A stretch of DNA of 64,000 nucleotides from Saxidomus purpurata. Lineage: Eukaryota > Mollusca > Bivalvia > Venerida > Veneridae. Shown here in pieces: positions 1 to 11,101 of the stretch (the first letter of the stretch is position 1; every line of letters begins with the position of its first letter). The stretch is from contig JAFMSR010000017.1 of the NCBI GenBank assembly GCA_022818135.1, positions 9,206,092-9,270,091 of the forward strand, in the 5' to 3' direction. The notes below the pieces were generated by a model. It was given only the letters and a program-made list of their open reading frames with translations. It was not told the origin of the DNA and ran no database searches. Made by a program: the position numbers and the translations under genes.

Positions 1-950
1 TATATCTGAATGTGAAATAATCAGCTTCAACTTTGAACCGTCAAAGGACTTGCTGAATCTTCATGAGAACAAACCTGGCCTCGGTAAAATTACGTTAACA
101 AAAAAGAAATACTCTGATCAAAGGAGGAAAGCAATTGTTGATATGAAAGCATGCTTTATGAAAACTTTGAATACTAAAACTGATAACGATGAAAGTAGTC
201 CATATATATCAGGGTTAGCAATGACATCATTGGACGAGATTGTGCTCATAGATTACAGCAACAGTTCGCTGTAAATTCTGAATGTGAGGGAAAATAAAAT
301 CACTGCAAAGTGCGTAACTCCTGATAAACCTTGGGATGTCACTGTGATCAATGCAGATACTGTAGCAGCAACATTAATGTCGTCTGGGAAAATCCTGTTT
401 ATGAATACGAAAGGTGGATTTTCTGCAAGTCATGAGCTTAAAGTAAAATAAAACTGCAGAGGAATTGATCATCGGAATGGAATGATTGCAGTATAGTCCT
501 GCATCTGTTCAAGTCTTGAATATGAAAGGGACAGTATTGTATGAACTGCTACATCCTGCGATTTTCCAGACTACATAGCCTTCAGCTATGATTGTAAATA
601 CATTTACGTCTCCGATTATACCATAAATGAATTATTTGAGTTCACAACAGACGGTCATATAAAGACTAAAGTGAAACATGCGGATATACAAAGACCAAGA
701 GGACTGGTTGTGGCAAGTGATGGAACTGTTGTTGTTTGTAGTAATAATACCAGTGAAAGGGTGACAATGTTTGTACCAAGCACGGGAAGTACGCTCCCTC
801 TTACTGTGAAAGGTGTACACAGACCAAACGCAATAGTTCTTTGCGAAAGTCAGAAAAAAATGTTTTCTTTGCGAAAGTCAGAAAAAAATGTATCTTTCTG
901 ACTGGTCTGGTGACTGCGGTGTGGTTGTACATGTATTTGATTTAGAATAG
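1..950 (+). pseudogene. Decayed TRIM-like gene, 3' half (paralogue of 10319-12020)
   Basis: This is a degenerate copy of the C-terminal beta-propeller-like half of the TRIM-like gene at 10319-12020. It aligns with about 11095-12020 from the first base, so the window cuts into the pseudogene and its B-box half, if present, lies outside. Direct lesions compared with the better copy: an in-frame TAA at 272-274, a second TAA near 448-450 where the paralogue has CAA, an 8-base deletion near 494, a 4-base deletion near 546, and a roughly 26-base local duplication near 842-890 around GCGAAAGTCAGAAAAAAATG. The stop equivalent to the paralogue's is at 948-950. At the very left edge this copy still reads ATA TCT GAA in frame where the other copy has an extra T, so it dates the frameshift in the paralogue. 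It cannot encode a functional propeller. Confidence 0.85.
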
Positions 951-3139
951 TTGAAAATAGTATGTATGGCACCAGCATATTTACAATGCCATTGCCATTT
1001 ACAATAATTGCCAACCAAATAGAAGAGTGAGGTGAACGACAGAACAAAACTCTTCTATACAATGTATATAAAAAATAAGACCATCATTGTGTATATTTTT
1101 ATGTTGGATATAATATGTGGACTGAATATATTGCACAGCTTTGGTACACTGTAAGTTTATTAGCAGACTTGTTGTCGCAAGTATGTGCACTTCTTAACAG
1201 GGCTGCATTATTTTACTGCTAAAGCCTTGCACACATTCCAGAACATGGCATCCTTTTCCTGTTTGTTTGAGTGCCATTGCTCATTAAAGATGTCATAGAC
1301 ATCACATTAAATACTTTTTGTAAATTGGTTATGCACTTTTACAATTACATGTACTTTCCAAGCAGTGATGATAGTGTCACAAAGTTTAAGAAATGAGAGC
1401 AAATTCTTCAGTTAAATGTACAGTATAAAGTACATGTATGTATGCACATATAATGTACCAATTTATGGTAGTTTAACCGACGCATTAGTTAGCCATATGA
1501 AGGTTGTGGATTATCATGTTACAATCTCTAGAATGGCATTTATGCGTAACGAAATGTATGTCATTTTCTTCGAAATTAGTGCCAAACATCATAGGATAAG
1601 AACACTATCTACTAAATGAACACATACATATTATTACGACAACACAGTATTAAAATATGTGTAAAGGAATTGTTTCTCAATTTATGCTATGACAGGGTCC
1701 GGTTTATTCTGCAGGCCTAATGTGCGTCTGTAAAGAGCTAAAACGCTATGTACAGTGCATCCTCCCTCCAACAGCCATCAATCGGATGAATGGAAATTGG
1801 CTGTTGTTCAGAGGGATTATTTTGCGGTAATATATATGATCAGCTTTTTTGCTATTTTTGCGGGTTTATGCGTGTGGTACTAAACATTGTAAAGACTCTA
1901 TTGTCCCTTTCAAACGCAGTCAGATGACCATCAAAGCCATCAAACCTTTGAGGTGAATCAATTATCAATTTCTAAACATATTATCCGTAAACACGCTGAT
2001 TGAAATTTATTTTGCACTCCGTAAGTCGATAATGAGGAAGGAATCCGTACAAATATTGAGACATGGCTATTTACTGAAATTTCATATATTTGGGTCGGAC
2101 ACGAGAATAGCTTATCTTTGGTAATGAGCGGATACGACAGCTGTCCAGAATCGGTGTCCAGTTGAATACTTTCACAAACATTATAAGGGCTACTGTCGAA
2201 CCAGGCATTGTTGATTGCATGTTTTATATTAAAGTTATGTCGAAAGTGATATTACGTTTGGGTCACAGACGTATACACCAAACACCCATATTTGGGTTAC
2301 TGAAGTACATGTTAGAATACTGCAATGAGATTAGCCTACAGTACTGTCGTCCTGTGTCAGTGTTACGAGCACATCGAGGGCTGAACGTAAAACTTGTGTA
2401 AGTGACAGCTTTTGCAAAAATCACTTTTTTGCATAACTATTATATTATGTAAAATGTCCCTTCCCATCTGCTGTAAAAGTATTTTCTTTGATTACCAGTA
2501 TTTAACAAAAGTATTGCAACTTGTGTGACTGTCAAATGGTGTGGAAAGTATTGTATGATATTGTCTAAAAATAGGAAGTTATTTCCTTCTGTAAACTTTT
2601 CAGAAATCGGGTTTAATTAATAATACAGAATGTCAAAGTGGCAATAAAAGTACAATAAATATTAAAAGCACATGTACGTAAAGTTTTTTGGGATATAAAC
2701 TACAAGTATCTTATATTGTTTTTTCAAACACATTCAAAACGAAATTTAATCAGGAGAAGTTAAGTTTTTGGTAGTATAATGATGTACGATGGCAGATGCA
2801 GACTTGTTATAAGATACACAGATCTGCACCAAATGTCTGAGGTATTAAATTTCGGATGTTTTGTGCACAAATGGTGCAATGATCCTTAAATACCGTGACA
2901 TACTTTGAAATATCTAATAATTGTTAGTTTTGAAATTAAGGGTGATGCAGGTGTTTGCGTGTACAGTGTCAATACTTTTCCGTATATAAAAACCGGCACA
3001 AGCTTCCCGTCCTGGATTCTGTATTGTATGCTTTACATGAACATACATAATTAGATCTGTGTTTGATACATGATACCTGTCCTTCTGTGAAGAATATGTT
3101 GGGTAAAACGTAAACCTTTTCCGTACTTGAGATATGACA

Positions 3140-3425
3140 ATAGACCAATAGTTATATGGATGTCGTAGTATATCTCGTGGAAACAAGAAATCGGCACTGG
3201 TAACATCTTTTGTGACAATGAACCAATTTTGGGATATTGGTGTACATAAATATCGGAATCGAATATTGGGCGACTGTCGTATACAACGGTAAACCATTTC
3301 TGGCCTCGTAGTATGTCTGAAAACTAAATACTCCACAAAAGACCAATTTATGGATTTCGTAGTGCATCCTAGGAAACCAGAAATGGGCGACTGTTGTGTA
3401 CGTATACATGTACATCCATTTTGTG
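3140..3425. repeat. Short diverged tandem repeat
   Basis: Repeated words such as GACCAATTTATGGATTTCGTAG, GAAACCAGAAATGGGCGACTG (shortened in later units) and their variants recur at 3140-3215, 3216-3290 and 3340-3400, in irregular units of roughly 70-120 bases. The region lies under a 177-codon open frame on the minus strand (2914-3447). That frame has no recognisable domain, and I attribute its length to the repeat rather than to selection. Confidence 0.45.
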
Positions 3426-3549
3426 GGCGAATTTCGCGTCCGACCACGACCGAATTTCAGTCAAAAATATAAAATTGCTTTTATGGAAACCTTTTCTGGT
3501 CAAAATCTTGACGGGCGGTTAGTGTGCTCCTTGGCCGTTTGAGAGGTTT

Positions 3550-3710
3550 TCTGTCAATTCGGGATGAATAATAGTAGCCGTTGGCCGAAGTTTGGAGGTG
3601 GCTGTTGGTGGGAGGTAAAACATACAGAAAACCCAACGGGGGAATAAAAACTGGCTGTTATAAGATGGTGGCTGTTAGTGGGAGGTGACCGGCAGTGGAG
3701 GTTACACTGT
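3550..3710. repeat. GT/GG-rich minisatellite-like stretch
   Basis: The phrase GTGGCTGTTRGTGGGAGGT occurs twice (about 3597 and 3668) with a related GGCTGTTATAAG between. It is a small local duplication; nothing coding is visible. Confidence 0.35.
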
Positions 3711-3842
3711 AATTCATTTTTTAGAAAAGGAAAAGGGTTAATATCGATCATTTAAGCTGATTTTAAAAACAATTTGAGTCATTAATAGCTATTATATAAG
3801 TGATACTTGTACAAAATGACCCTGTATTCGATGCGTTTCCAG

Positions 3843-3870
3843 CTGTGGGCCTATTTTACTGGGCCCACAG
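3843..3870. other. Stem-loop (9-bp stem, 10-nt loop), copy 1
   Basis: CTGTGGGCC at 3843-3851 pairs perfectly with GGCCCACAG at 3862-3870 across the loop TATTTTACTG. A second copy lies at 4064-4091. No transcript or function is known; it may belong to an old repeat. Confidence 0.5.
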
Positions 3871-4063
3871 TGGAGGTGCAAGGTTATTGTGCGGGTCTGG
3901 TGTGGGTCTAGTATAAAGCGCTAAAAATGCCAGGTTGTGCATTTTTAAGACAACAGAGAGTCTACACCAATGACTTCAGATGTTTAAAATTTTCAGTCAC
4001 TAATTATAACTATAATCTTAGCGTTTGTTGCATAAACTTCCCTAGTATTCGAAGCCTTTCCAG

Positions 4064-4091
4064 CTGCGGGCCTATTTTACGAGGACCGCAG
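4064..4091. other. Stem-loop, copy 2, with a compensatory change
   Basis: CTGCGGGCC at 4064-4072 pairs with GGACCGCAG at 4083-4091 around the 10-nt loop TATTTTACGA. Compared with the hairpin at 3843-3870, the fourth base pair changed from T-A to C-G on both sides, keeping pairing, while the seventh pair became a G/A mismatch. Confidence 0.45.
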
Positions 4092-4490
4092 TTGAATATG
4101 CGTCATATAGTCTAATATTTCAAACAACCAACATCTGCTTAATACTGAATAGTGGGGTAATTGTTAAAAGAGCGAATTCACATATCCTTGCACTTTTTTC
4201 TGCTAAAATATTTGCTTTGATATCATGCCGGTCGTTATTAGATCGTGTTCGTTTCTTCATTCGGTAAAAGGGGAAAACTCGGTCTTTATCGTTCACGCAT
4301 ATGCAAATTTAAATTCATTGCAAAACAAACAAATAGCTTTTAACAACATGATACGAAGAATGATTATAAATTCAATTCTATGAGAATAAGCCAATTGCAG
4401 GCAGTCGTCTTCTTTCGTTATTGTTTGTGAATTTTGTACATTTCATAATACGGGCTTTGCACAGATTCAGTGTTCTTGCGTACTTTTCAG

Positions 4491-6929
4491 CTCCGGATCG
4501 TATTCCCAAAATCATATACATGTACATATGACTTCAAATGGTCATTGACAAGAGTCCGACTTACCCTTGGTAATGTTCCGGTATGTTTATAGTGAGAATG
4601 TTTTTGGAGGAAGTACGAGCACCGGGTTCAAGCATGTTTGTATCATAACTTGGCGTTTGTCTTTACAAAACTGCTGTGGGTAAATTGTAAACACAAAGCT
4701 CATTCCTTTTACTTTAAGTTTAAGTGACAGGGAGAGGCTCAATAACAGTACACTTGAGTGCGTACTTTACCGTTCATGTATCAGATACCAGTATTGGTCC
4801 AAGAGTGGCTGTTTTTATCTGGGGTTTACAAATTGTGGAGCAGTCCCGGGTATCTTTTGTGTGTAAAGAAAACGTACCGGCTAATTATCATATCTATGTT
4901 GAGATACATGTATAAACTGCTTTTCGGCTTAACAAGTATGTCATAGTATGAGTTGTTTCCTCAGTCTTGCAATATTAGTAGCATGTTCTACACCTACAGC
5001 AAAGTGAGTTGAATTTGAACGTAAATAGGATTTATATCGAAAACCGTAGAACAAAAACACAATACAACAAATATAACAACAAATATATTTAGGTACAGTT
5101 AGAGTGAGATGAGTATACTTAAAGGTCGCAAGGCCAGAAACAATGAAACTATCGACACCGAAATACGTAAATGTCTGGCATACAGGAGACAAGTCTCTCA
5201 AACAGACCAGACATCGAAGTTTTGAACAATCAGAAGACTTTGCTTTGTGTCATTCTTTGTGTACTTAAGTCAGGACTGGCAACATCTGAAGAAGGAAGGC
5301 CGTCGGTCATGTCCCGTATTTAAAATCTAAATTTAGGCGCTGAAAAACTTTGATATGATTTACCGCCCCTGAATGTATTTGTTTGATTTAGTTCGAAATA
5401 TTTCTAAAAACCATCATCTTTATCATGCATGTAAAATAATAACAAGGAGTAGATTGTAAAGTGAAACTTTCTGGTTTACTTTCATCGAGACAAATGTTTG
5501 CTGGTGAGAAAAAATGTCAGATTTTTATTGCGGATGGTTATTCTTTTCCTTGCAAGTAATATCTTTACGTGTTTGTACAAATGCCCACATGCAAGATGCG
5601 ACCAGGTTATTTGCCTATGGTCGAATCATAATTTCACGCTTATATTTTTATCAACAAAAAAGTTATTGAAGCCGTTTCACGTTCAGGTAAAGTGCTCGCG
5701 GACAAATTGTGTGAATCCTTTTGCTTATAAAATCCAAATTCCACGGATTATGGCATTGTTTTTCAGCTCACGTCATTCCCTTGTCATTTAAAATAACCTG
5801 TATAGCAATCTAGCACGGTACACACAATCGACAGTCCAAAACATCTAGTGACGTCTGGTGTTCACTTTATGCGACTTTTTCTAGCTGGTTATATTATAAA
5901 TCTTAACACGCTGGCGTTCAGCATGTCACAAACTGTATTATTTTTGTAGTGTTTAAAACAAACTCAAGTGACATTTTGAAAACGTCATAGGGTTAATAAC
6001 AAAAGTAAGTTAAACGTCTAACATAATTGCAAGAACCGTAGGTCAGCTATTCAATACAAATGGTAACCTCATGAACACTCTAGAAGCCGCATCGAATACC
6101 ACAATCATCATGCAAAGTTGGCCAAGCATGGACGCCTTGTACTGCAGTTGATTTCCACTTGGCTCCTTGATGTTTGAACACGAGTCAACGTTCATACGTT
6201 CATGACGCTGAAAAGTGATTGCAAAAGCACAATCGTCCTGACAAAAAAGTGAGTCCCGGTCAGCGGCTACATAATTTTCTCATCCTATTATATCTACTGC
6301 CATTTGTATCAGGGGGTGAAAAATCATGGATGGACCTAGTCGTGGTTCTAGGGCCTTTCGCGGCTAGAAACTACCAACCCACACGGTTAATTAGCCTATT
6401 TATTTATCACCATATACGTGCTACAATACTGATGATGTTTCCAGAATTTATGTTGGTAGCCAAGCCTGTAACATTTAGAGAAAAGTATCCAATAGCATTT
6501 CAAAAAGAAAGGTATATCTCCATTAACATTTTGCATGTATATGAAAATACTGTTACACAGCATGTCATTCTACGCAGGACAAATTTAATCCTTGCGTTTG
6601 TAAGTGAATTATAAATACGTTTCTGGAAGTGTACCTTAAATAATAATTAATAAACCACCCTTTCTGTCGCTTTCGGACAAGCCTTGCTCTTTGAAAAGCG
6701 GGTTTACTTAGTTGGAGAAAGTTTTGTAAAGTGGAAGTCATCGTTGCTTACGTCAATTATCAGCACAATGACTCGTTTTAAAATCGAATTCAGGTTGTGT
6801 ATATCTGGAAAACATCCGTAAGCTAACACACGACAATGTGAGCTTTATCAGGGATATTATATACAATCAAACAAATCCTGGCTTTAGATAGTATATTTTT
6901 AAAACGAACCAACAACTCATGAGTAAAGA
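4491..6929. other. Unassigned intergenic stretch
   Basis: I see no convincing gene here. Open frames are short, lack domain signatures and are interrupted. 4910-5020 shares sequence with 8160-8242 plus 9336-9360 (GCAAAGTGAGTTGAATTTGA), so part of it is an old low-copy repeat that serves as the empty site for the insertion at 8243-9335. Confidence 0.4.
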
Positions 6930-7470
6930 CATCATGAATTCTAATTTCAAGTGCCAGTGGATTAAGCAGCACTCATAAAATTGGCTAACCTTCTTAAACA
7001 ATTTAAATGTCGTGACCAAACCAAGAGTCTATTCTCTATATCTTTAGTCTTTACTATACATACCAATATACAAACGAGCGCTGTTACAAGTATGTGACGA
7101 ACACCCCCAACATGATGTAGTGGTTGCTCACAGTCTGCGACCTTGACCTTCAAGGTGTGGATACAGTCCTTGCGCACATCAATTTATCTTAAAATCCTTC
7201 AATGTATAATCGAGCTACAGTCTGAACAGATAAAAATGTCTACAGACGGTCAGTCAAGCGCGCATCACATTTTCATTATACGCATGACCTGTCATCTACA
7301 TGTGCTCAGCATTATGTTCCATGTTATTATAAAATCCTTCAATGCATGAAAGAGTAACCATGTAAACAGGATTCCATTAAATTTAAACTCTTATGTGTGA
7401 CCTTGACCTTCAAACTAGGGATGCGATTCTTGCACGTGACATGTTGACATTTGTGCCAAGCAAATTAATG
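6930..7470 (+). repeat. Interspersed repeat R7 (TGACCTTGACCTT family)
   Basis: This repeat carries GTGACCTTGACCTTCAA and TCTTAAAATCCTTCAATG motifs, in two partial units near 7080-7220 and 7320-7440. Closely related sequence is at 13570-14310 (shared CCAATATACAAACGAGC and CAGACGGTCAG) and at 38980-39470. Its start (6940-7020, GGATTAAGCAGCACTCA) recurs at 9975-10045. No ends or coding capacity are evident. Confidence 0.65.
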
Positions 7471-8242
7471 AATTCCAGTCAACAAACTAAAGAAAAACAA
7501 CTTTAATGTGTTATAATGATAAACCTCTTAACTTGTGTATTGCATATCAGTTTAGTTTCAATTAGATTCGTTTACATTCAAACATGTACAACTAAACTGT
7601 GGTCGTCTGAAAAAAAACGTAGCTCAAAACAAATGTAACTGAGAAAAAGGTCGTAAATAATGATAAAACGACGTAAGTATATTGACAACCATGAAACTTT
7701 ATTCCGATGCATTTATGCCGGTTTTGAGATACATGTATTCTTATACTACAACGAAGCTCACAGTATCATCCAGTATTAGAAATAAATTGCCAAGAACAAG
7801 ATGTTTTTAGAAACTTGAACAAATATTTCATTATAAGTATGTTAACTGTAGAAAAGGTGGCTCTGCATAGTGTTTAAACGTTGACAAAATTCGTATCACG
7901 CACACTGACTCTATAAAGCGTAGTTTTCTTTCATATGGCACGGGAGTGTATCAAGCTACTGTGATTGACCTAAACTGGCTGGCACCGGATACAATAAAAC
8001 TGCCTTCAAGTGTTGACTTTGAGATTCTCCGTCGCTCCCATATTGGATTGCACGGACATTGTGTTGATGCACAAAACCTCTTAAAGAATTTAAAATCATT
8101 TAATTGTAAATAAATCCAGTAAGAAGCGCAAATCAGGGACGCGGGAGTCAAACGCTGCATTCCGGCTTAACAAGCAATGTAAAACCACTATATCATAGTA
8201 TAACTTGTTTCAAACTTGCAACATTAGTAACGGGTTCAACAC

Positions 8243-9335
8243 TTAAGGTGATTCAATACCTTAAGTCGGTAAAATTAAAAGTTGTCACAATAATTTTTAA
8301 AAATTGGTACATGCGTATATCGTGTCCATCTGCGTCGCATAGTTACGTTTTTATTTTTGTGACGTCACATGACGACATTTAACAACGCCCTCTAGTGGCA
8401 GCGTACCGGAACCATCCCGTCATGAAGTTATTCTCATATAGCTTTATTGATACGTAACATATTTTCTTTCTGTAAATGCTATCAAAGTCATCAAAAAATG
8501 TATTATACATCCAAGTAAAAACATTTTCCTTCTTTCACAAAGCATGTCATAATTCCGCTTAAAGCAATTGAAATAACGTTTGGAACGTTATCGTTTTTCA
8601 ACGCTTTTTTGCCGTTTTAACAAAACATTTCCATATCGGGACGGTAAAAGTTTATGTAATTTTGACAGTGTTTATTGGATGATATTTCAACACAATTAAT
8701 GAAATAAAAACAGGACGTCTTCGTCCTAGATTTGTCACAAAGTGATGTAACTAAAGCACTATTCAAAGTTTATTATGTTCGATTTTGTATATCAAATGAG
8801 TGTGGAGAGGAAAACTGCAATACCCACTTAATCGTCATATGACTCATGTATCAAACCCGGATCTAATTATGCATGTTTCAGGTAAAGCATACGACGTCTA
8901 ACTTATATAATGATATATACAAAAGGATATGGACACCTGCACCATCTTCTAAAAAAAATAATTATATTTTATTAAATATTTTGAAGTATGACACGGTATT
9001 AAATGTCATATATTATTTGATAATTGCACCATTTGTGGGCAGAAAAACATCATATTTAAGCACAAAGCATCCTGCAGTCAGTATGCAATGGCCTTCCCCC
9101 CCCCCCCCCCCCCCCCCCCCTAAAATAAAAACGTTAATTCACCCCCCCCTTTGTCTATTTTTTCCTTTTTTAATTAAAAACCCCCCCCCCAAATATTTTT
9201 TTTACACGCAGATTGGCACAATTTGTAAAATTAATCCTCTTATTTTGCTGTCTGCATGTACCCAATTTTTCAAACAAATGTGACAGCATTTTAATTTTAC
9301 TGACGTATTATAGTGTCTATCATGATCTACCTTAA
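8243..9335. mobile_element. Candidate TTAA-flanked insertion, about 1.1 kb
   Basis: TTAA occurs at 8243-8246 and at 9332-9335. The left end reads TTAAGGTGATTCA and the right end, reverse-complemented, TTAAGGTAGATCA, a weak inverted repeat. The flanks join across the insertion to resemble 4985-5015 (GTTC-ACAC then CAAAGTGAGTTGAA), which acts as an unfilled site. The interior is AT-rich with no recognised transposase and includes cytosine homopolymers at 9097-9120, 9142-9150 and 9181-9190. Non-autonomous status is inferred. Confidence 0.4.
9097..9190. repeat. Poly-C tracts
   Basis: Three cytosine runs (about 24, 8 and 10 bases) lie within 100 bases, and another CCCCCCC-rich run is at 9797-9812. 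Such tracts are prone to length error in sequencing and may be partly artefactual. Confidence 0.8.
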
Positions 9336-9399
9336 ACCAAAGTGAGTTGAACTTTGACAAATTCAAGAATCTGCGAAAATGTAACATCTAGGTTAACAA

Positions 9400-9800
9400 G
9401 GTTCCTGGCTTGCTATTACCCAGATGACCCTATCACTTGGGTGGAAATCAACTTAAGCAGCCTTTCTGACAAATTTCCAGGATAGGGCGATGTTACCTCT
9501 GAGTTAACAAGGTTTTTCAATTTGGGCTGTGTGACCTTTCCCCTAACCCAAGGTGCCCATATTACTTGAGCTAGAAATCATAAAACAACCTTTCTGACAA
9601 ATTGCCAGGATATTTGGACTGAAACGCCTCTAGAGCCTTACAAGATTTTCTATTATGCTCTTTTGGGCCCCGACCTAGTTTTGACCCTAGAGACCCATAT
9701 TCGAACTCGTCCGATACTGCCATCTGACCTAGTTTCGTATGAAAAATTAGGTTAACAATTATATGTGGCGGCGGCGGACCTTCCTCCCTCCTAATTCCCC
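9400..9800 (+). repeat. Interspersed repeat R5 fragment
   Basis: The sequence contains GACCTAGTTTTGACCC, GACCCATATTCGAACTCG and two TTTCTGACAAATT(T/G)CCAGG units. The same family occurs more fully at 20060-20612. It ends near a GGCGGCGGCGG segment at 9768-9778. It is a non-coding repeat of a type common in bivalve DNA. Confidence 0.55.
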
Positions 9801-9834
9801 CCCCCCGCCCCCGTTAAAATGCTCAAAACGTTAA

Positions 9835-10050
9835 CATGCAACGCAGATGGGCACAATATACGCATGTACCAAATTTCAAACAAATGTGACAACTTTTAAT
9901 TTTACTGACGAAAGGCAATGATCTACCTTAAACCAAAGTGAGTTGAATTAGAACGTAGAAATAATTACTTCAAGTGCCGGTGGATTAAGCAGCACTCACA
10001 AATTTGGCTAACCTTCTTAAACAGTTTAAATGTCGTGACCCAACCAAACT
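9835..10050. repeat. Local duplication of 9200-9360 joined to an R7 start
   Basis: 9840-9962 repeats 9205-9360 (GCAGATTGGCACAAT, TTCAAACAAATGTGACA, CTACCTTAAACCAAAGTGAG). It is followed at 9965-10045 by the R7 start also seen at 6940-7020. It is a mosaic of local duplications. Confidence 0.5.
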
Positions 10051-10262
10051 ATTTACTTGATAGGATATATTCCCATGTAGCTAGATAAATTAGTACAATT
10101 ATACCTGTTTAAATGCTAAAATACGGAAATGTTATCTTACACGTACAAAGTACTAATATTTGAACTTCCTGGTTTGAAGTATACAAAAGATGCTTTATCT
10201 TTACATAAATGATACATATCGTTTTCTCAAATACAGTAGTGTTTAGACATTACGTGGATTGT

Positions 10263-10318
10263 TATTTTCCTTAGCTTGAACATATTGTGAAGCTATAATT
10301 TAAGCAAGAAAGTGAGAA
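10263..10318 (+). other. Possible 3' splice acceptor and 5' UTR of the TRIM-like gene
   Basis: A pyrimidine-rich stretch, TTGTTATTTTCCTTAG, ends at 10274, 45 bases before the ATG at 10319. It is a plausible acceptor for a 5' UTR intron, a common layout for TRIM genes whose coding part is in one exon. The upstream exon and promoter are not identified. Confidence 0.3.
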
Positions 10319-11101
10319 ATGGAGGTCCATGGCCGTAAGGAAGATGAGTCTTCAAGTTCCGCGAAAGAAGGTCAAGTTGATATATGTTGTCAGCCATGTC
10401 AACTTGAAGGTGACATCGTACCAGCAGAGGGTTTCTGTGAAACATGCAATGAATATATATGTTCATCCTGTTTGAAAGTCCATCGTAAACTTGCAGTGAG
10501 TAGGAATCACGTGATCAAATTAAAAGATGACATGCCGAGGATTCAAACTCAAACGGATTCATGCTCGCAGCTTTGCACGCTTCATAAAACCGAGATTGTT
10601 AAGTTTCATTGTAAAGAGCATGATTCAGTAGGTTGTGGCGATTGCATGGTGCTGAACCATAAAACCTGCACGGTCAGACTTGTACCGGAAGTATCGGGTA
10701 CCTTCGGCAACAGTGAGGAACTACGGGGGATCATGCAAGCACTAGAAGAGCTCAAGGTTGATGTTTCCTCAAGGAAAAAAGAAATGGAGGTTGATTTGAA
10801 GGCCGCTGAAGAGATCAGCATCAAAGTTAAAGAAGAAATCAAAACATTCCGAAAGGAAATAAACAATAACCTAGACAGAGCAGAAGCAGAACTTTTGAAA
10901 GAAATAGTGCAGCTACAGGCAAAAGGTATGTCAGAAATAAACATGGTCATGGAGAAATGTGATGCTATGGAAACTGAAATAAAAAGATTTCAGACAGAAT
11001 TAATTCAAAGCTCAGACAAGATAAATCAGCAGTTCGTTACCGCTAAACTTGCTCAAACTATGTTGAAAACATGCCAGAAAGAAACAGAACGTATTATCTG
11101 A
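10319..11101 (+). CDS. TRIM-like protein, N-terminal part: two B-boxes and coiled coil
   Basis: This 260-residue open frame encodes a RING-less TRIM/RBCC-type N-terminus. B-box 1 spans about residues 23-64 (C24, C27, C40, C43, C48, C51, H55, H64). B-box 2 spans about 85-118, with the pattern C86-x2-H89-x8-C98-x2-H101-x4-C106-x2-C109-x4-H114-x2-C117. Residues about 130-255 are rich in E, K, L and I and form a long predicted coiled coil, used in this family for antiparallel dimerisation. ATG 10319 is the first methionine and sits just upstream of the first zinc ligands. The frame ends at TGA 11099-11101, but homology continues at once in another frame (11097-12020), so this is the front half of one frameshifted gene. 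Without a RING it would not be a typical E3 ligase; TRIM relatives of this shape act in signalling or innate immunity. The exact role is unknown. Confidence 0.85.
   Translation: MEVHGRKEDESSSSAKEGQVDICCQPCQLEGDIVPAEGFCETCNEYICSSCLKVHRKLAVSRNHVIKLKDDMPRIQTQTDSCSQLCTLHKTEIVKFHCKEHDSVGCGDCMVLNHKTCTVRLVPEVSGTFGNSEELRGIMQALEELKVDVSSRKKEMEVDLKAAEEISIKVKEEIKTFRKEINNNLDRAEAELLKEIVQLQAKGMSEINMVMEKCDAMETEIKRFQTELIQSSDKINQQFVTAKLAQTMLKTCQKETERII
11090..11101 (+). other. Frameshift site in TRIM-like gene
   Basis: Upstream codons are CGT ATT ATC TGA (stop 11099-11101). The paralogue at positions 2-10 reads ATA TCT GAA in the propeller frame. The simplest explanation is one inserted T at about 11094-11095. 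There is no classic slippery heptamer, so programmed frameshifting is not favoured. Confidence 0.75.

Larger units (their letters stand above)
1..4490 (+). repeat. Segmental duplication, left copy
   Basis: Three collinear blocks match a second copy about 11-13.5 kb to the right. 1-1600 matches 11095-12720 (pseudogene plus 3' flank), 1585-1745 matches about 15478-15620 (shared TTATTCTGCAGGCCTAATGT), and 4226-4490 matches about 17815-18090 (shared TTTCATAATACGGGCTTTG). The unmatched interval 1745-4225 is specific to this copy and holds a short tandem repeat and paired hairpins. Divergence is moderate with many indels, so the duplication is old. The left edge is outside the window. Confidence 0.75.

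Noticed and set aside
6219..6614. 131-codon open frame on the plus strand
   Set aside because: No domain, no splice or repeat support, and composition like surrounding AT-rich DNA.
8873..9283. 136-codon open frame on the plus strand
   Set aside because: It includes a proline run from a poly-C tract, has no domain, and lies in a candidate TTAA insertion.
10606..10950. Minus-strand open frame of 114 codons
   Set aside because: Antisense shadow of the coiled-coil part of the TRIM-like gene.
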